Assembly (NCBI GenBank): GCA_003133425.1
Contig: PKXI01000432.1
Span: 320-7,590, forward strand
DNA from: Acidobacteriaceae bacterium
Lineage (GTDB): Bacteria; Acidobacteriota; Terriglobia; Terriglobales; Acidobacteriaceae
Length of the DNA: 7,271 nt
Direction: 5' to 3'
The position numbers were made by a program, and so were the translations under genes. Below are positions 5,188 to 7,271 of the stretch, piece after piece (position 1 is the first letter of the stretch; each line of letters opens with the position of its first letter). The notes beneath the pieces were generated by a model. The model did no database searches and was not told the origin of the DNA. It was given only the letters and a program-made list of their open reading frames with translations.

Positions 5188-7134
5188 GTGAAAGTTATTG
5201 CAAGAATCTTTACTTATACGCTCGCTCTATCCCTGCTTGCCTGGTCCGGTACGGCGCATGCTGCGCAGAAGCTGAAGGATGCGGACTGCCTTGCCTGCCA
5301 CTCCGACTCCTCGTTGACACAGGAAGAGAACGGGAAGACAGTCAGCCTGTTTGTGGACGAGAGCAAGCTGAAGCACTCCATTCACGGGTCGATGTTTTCC
5401 TGCGTTGATTGCCACAAGGATGTGAAGAGCCTGGCGCATGAGACCGCGCCTGAGAAGATCAGGTGCGCGCAGTGCCATGCGGATGCTCAGAATGCTTATG
5501 CGCACAGCAAGCACGCGATTGCGCGCCAGGCGGGCGCGGCCGCGGCCGGATGCCAGGATTGCCATGGAGGCGCACACGAGGTGATGGCCACCGACGACAA
5601 GAAGTCGCCGGTGAATCATGAGAATATTCCGTATACGTGCGGCAGATGCCACGGGCAGAAATTCCTGATGGAGTCGCGCGGCCAAAGCGCACAGCCCTTC
5701 ATCAGCTATCAGGAGAGCGTGCACGGACGCGCGATGGAAAAGGGATCGCAGAAGGCCGCGGTCTGCACCGATTGCCATGGCGCGCACGAGATTCTTGCCG
5801 CCAACGACGGGAAATCGCCGATTTACAAGTTCAATGTTCCGGCGACATGCGGCAAGTGCCACACGGAGATCGACAACACCTTCATGCAGAGCATTCACGG
5901 GCAGGCGCTTGCGCGCGGGAATGCACAGGCTCCTGTTTGCACGGACTGTCACGGAATTCACTCGATCAAGTCGCATGCCGATCCGAATTCGCCGTCAGCG
6001 GAGCAGAACGTTTCAAGAGATACTTGCGCGCGCTGCCATGAGGGAGTGCGGCTGTCACAGGAGTTCGGCGTGCCCGGGAACAAGGTGTCGAGCTACTTTG
6101 ACAGCTATCACGGGCTGGCCGCGGAAGGCGGGTCGGTGGTTGCGGCTAACTGCTCGAGCTGCCACGGTGTGCATAACATTCTGCCGTCAAGCGATCCGCA
6201 CTCCACTATCAACCACGCCAATCTGGATGCGACTTGCGGCCAATGCCACAAGGGCGTGACGCAGAAATTTACACAGACGAGGGTACATCAGGAAGACGGC
6301 GTCCATCCGCACGACATTGGTTCGATTGCGGTGAAGTGGATACGGCTGATTTACATTGCGCTGATTCTGCTTGTGATTGGAGCCATGTTCCTGCACAACT
6401 TCATCATCTGGCGGAAGAAGGCGGTTGATCGGCGCAGGATGCAGAATCCGTTCATGGTGCGCATGACGGCCAACCAGCGCTGGCAGCACCTGATTCTGCT
6501 TTCGAGCTTCATCATCCTGGTGATTACGGGCTTTGCGCTGAAGTTCCCGGATACCTGGTTTGCCCACGTGTTTGGCATGGGCGAGAAATGGCGTGGAATC
6601 ATTCACCGTGTGGCAGGAGTGATTCTGATCGGCGCGGGAATCTATCACGTGTTCTATCTAGCGGCGGCACGGGAAGGACGGCGGCTGATTTACGACCTGG
6701 CGCCGAGGCCGAAGGACGCGTTCGATGCAATTTACACGATGATGTACTACCTCGGCTTGCGTGCGGAGAAGCCCAAGTTCGCGCGCTTCAATTATGCGGA
6801 GAAAGCTGAATACTGGGCTCTGGTTTGGGGAACAGCGCTGATGGGGCTCACCGGCATCATGCTGTGGGCCAAGGTTTGGGTGGGCAATACACTGGCGCGC
6901 TGGTGGGTGGATATTGCGACAGCAGTGCACTTCTATGAGGCGATTCTGGCGACGCTGGCGATTGTGGTGTGGCACTTCTACCAGGTGTTTCTCGATCCTG
7001 ACGTCTATCCGATGAACTGGGCGTGGTGGGATGGCAAGATGCCGGTGGAACATTACAAGCATGAGCACGGGCTGGATACGGAGACGCTGAAAGAAGGCGA
7101 AGCGGAAGGTGGGGCAAAGCAGGAAGAGAAGTAG
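5188..7134 (+). CDS. fused undecaheme cytochrome c - cytochrome b membrane protein (CbcL-like architecture)
   Basis: Predicted inner-membrane quinol:multiheme oxidoreductase in one 648-aa chain. Residues 1-25 are a clear Sec signal peptide ending in TAHA. Eleven CxxCH motifs begin at C34, 72, 93, 122, 151, 193, 221, 251, 280, 322 and 350. Helix 384-407 anchors the periplasmic c domain and is followed by the basic WRKKAVDRRR, then four b-domain helices at about 433-451, 470-492, 541-563 and 576-600. Heme b ligand candidates are H434, H473, H487, H581 and H596. The charged C-terminal tail should be cytoplasmic. The GTG at 5188 is the first possible start after the in-frame TAA at 5158 and gives a complete signal peptide, but no good ribosome site precedes it. 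Geobacter CbcL has the same c-plus-b fusion and serves metal respiration, but the acceptor here is unknown. The 182-base gap with its own operator suggests a separate promoter. Confidence 0.92.
   Translation: MKVIARIFTYTLALSLLAWSGTAHAAQKLKDADCLACHSDSSLTQEENGKTVSLFVDESKLKHSIHGSMFSCVDCHKDVKSLAHETAPEKIRCAQCHADAQNAYAHSKHAIARQAGAAAAGCQDCHGGAHEVMATDDKKSPVNHENIPYTCGRCHGQKFLMESRGQSAQPFISYQESVHGRAMEKGSQKAAVCTDCHGAHEILAANDGKSPIYKFNVPATCGKCHTEIDNTFMQSIHGQALARGNAQAPVCTDCHGIHSIKSHADPNSPSAEQNVSRDTCARCHEGVRLSQEFGVPGNKVSSYFDSYHGLAAEGGSVVAANCSSCHGVHNILPSSDPHSTINHANLDATCGQCHKGVTQKFTQTRVHQEDGVHPHDIGSIAVKWIRLIYIALILLVIGAMFLHNFIIWRKKAVDRRRMQNPFMVRMTANQRWQHLILLSSFIILVITGFALKFPDTWFAHVFGMGEKWRGIIHRVAGVILIGAGIYHVFYLAAAREGRRLIYDLAPRPKDAFDAIYTMMYYLGLRAEKPKFARFNYAEKAEYWALVWGTALMGLTGIMLWAKVWVGNTLARWWVDIATAVHFYEAILATLAIVVWHFYQVFLDPDVYPMNWAWWDGKMPVEHYKHEHGLDTETLKEGEAEGGAKQEEK
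5551..6324 (+). repeat. two tandem 129-residue tetraheme units in the fused cytochrome
   Basis: Hemes 4-7 (C122, 151, 193, 221) and 8-11 (C251, 280, 322, 350) are each exactly 129 residues apart, so the two units align without gaps at every heme. Matching segments include CTDCHGAHEIL with CSSCHGVHNIL, and VPATCGKCH with LDATCGQCH. This marks an internal duplication of a four-heme unit, placed after an N-terminal three-heme segment. Confidence 0.8.
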
Positions 7135-7271
7135 GACAGGAAGAGAGATGAGCTTTTATGTGAATCCGGCAGTTATCTGCGTGATATTTATCGATAGAGC
7201 CTAGCCTGGAACCAGAGTAGCTGTGTTCTGTTGAGTCTCATGCTTGGTCGCCGCTCCCTGGTGGTCGCGTC
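7135..7271. other. non-coding tail after the fused cytochrome
   Basis: No gene can be supported in these 137 bases. They contain a short stem GCAG-TTAT-CTGC (7169-7180) and a degenerate operator-like GTGAT-N4-ATCGA (7181-7194). An 18-codon open frame from ATG 7148 follows a purine-rich stretch but is too short to call. No clear terminator is visible. Confidence 0.5.

Noticed and set aside
7148..7204. 18-codon open frame (MSFYVNPAVICVIFIDRA) after a purine-rich AGGAAGAGAG
   Set aside because: Too short and without context or homology that I can judge. The ribosome-site-like stretch is common by chance in this purine-rich DNA.

Overview
The window looks like chromosomal DNA from a GC-rich Gram-negative bacterium, most likely an acidobacterium. 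That placement is inference, from GC-rich codon usage, multiheme cytochromes with CxxCH runs, and short palindromic elements in the gaps; no rRNA or other marker gene is present. There are two divergent blocks. On the minus strand, bases 262-2487 encode a long (741 aa) acyl-CoA dehydrogenase. It is followed by a 187-base gap holding two related hairpins, then by the first 24 codons of a gene that runs off the left edge. On the plus strand lie three cytochrome genes: a membrane-anchored 11-heme c-type cytochrome (2932-4149), an overlapping membrane cytochrome b (4142-5005), and, after a 182-base gap, one 648-aa protein (5188-7134) that joins an 11-heme c-type domain and a b-type domain in a single chain.

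The main observation is that the last gene is a fused version of the first two. Signal peptide, eleven CxxCH motifs, membrane anchor, cytochrome-b histidines and linker motifs all occur in the same order. The window therefore holds two paralogous quinone-to-multiheme modules, one split and one fused. The architecture resembles the inner-membrane quinol:cytochrome c oxidoreductases of the Cbc type (CbcL, CbcBA) known from Geobacter, which feed extracellular metal respiration. A similar role here is inferred. The eight C-terminal-side hemes of each c-type domain form two tandem tetraheme units; in the fused protein these are exactly 129 residues apart.

The second observation is a shared operator. 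The exact pattern TGTGA-N6-TCACT occurs three times: near the acyl-CoA dehydrogenase start (2542-2557), upstream of the split cytochrome operon (2730-2745) and just before the fused cytochrome (5138-5153). It resembles CRP/FNR-family sites, so all three transcription units may answer to one regulator. A plausible reading is that acyl-CoA oxidation loads the quinone pool and the two cytochrome modules drain it towards periplasmic or extracellular acceptors. No regulator gene, outer-membrane conduit, mobile element, tRNA, rRNA or CRISPR array is visible in the window.
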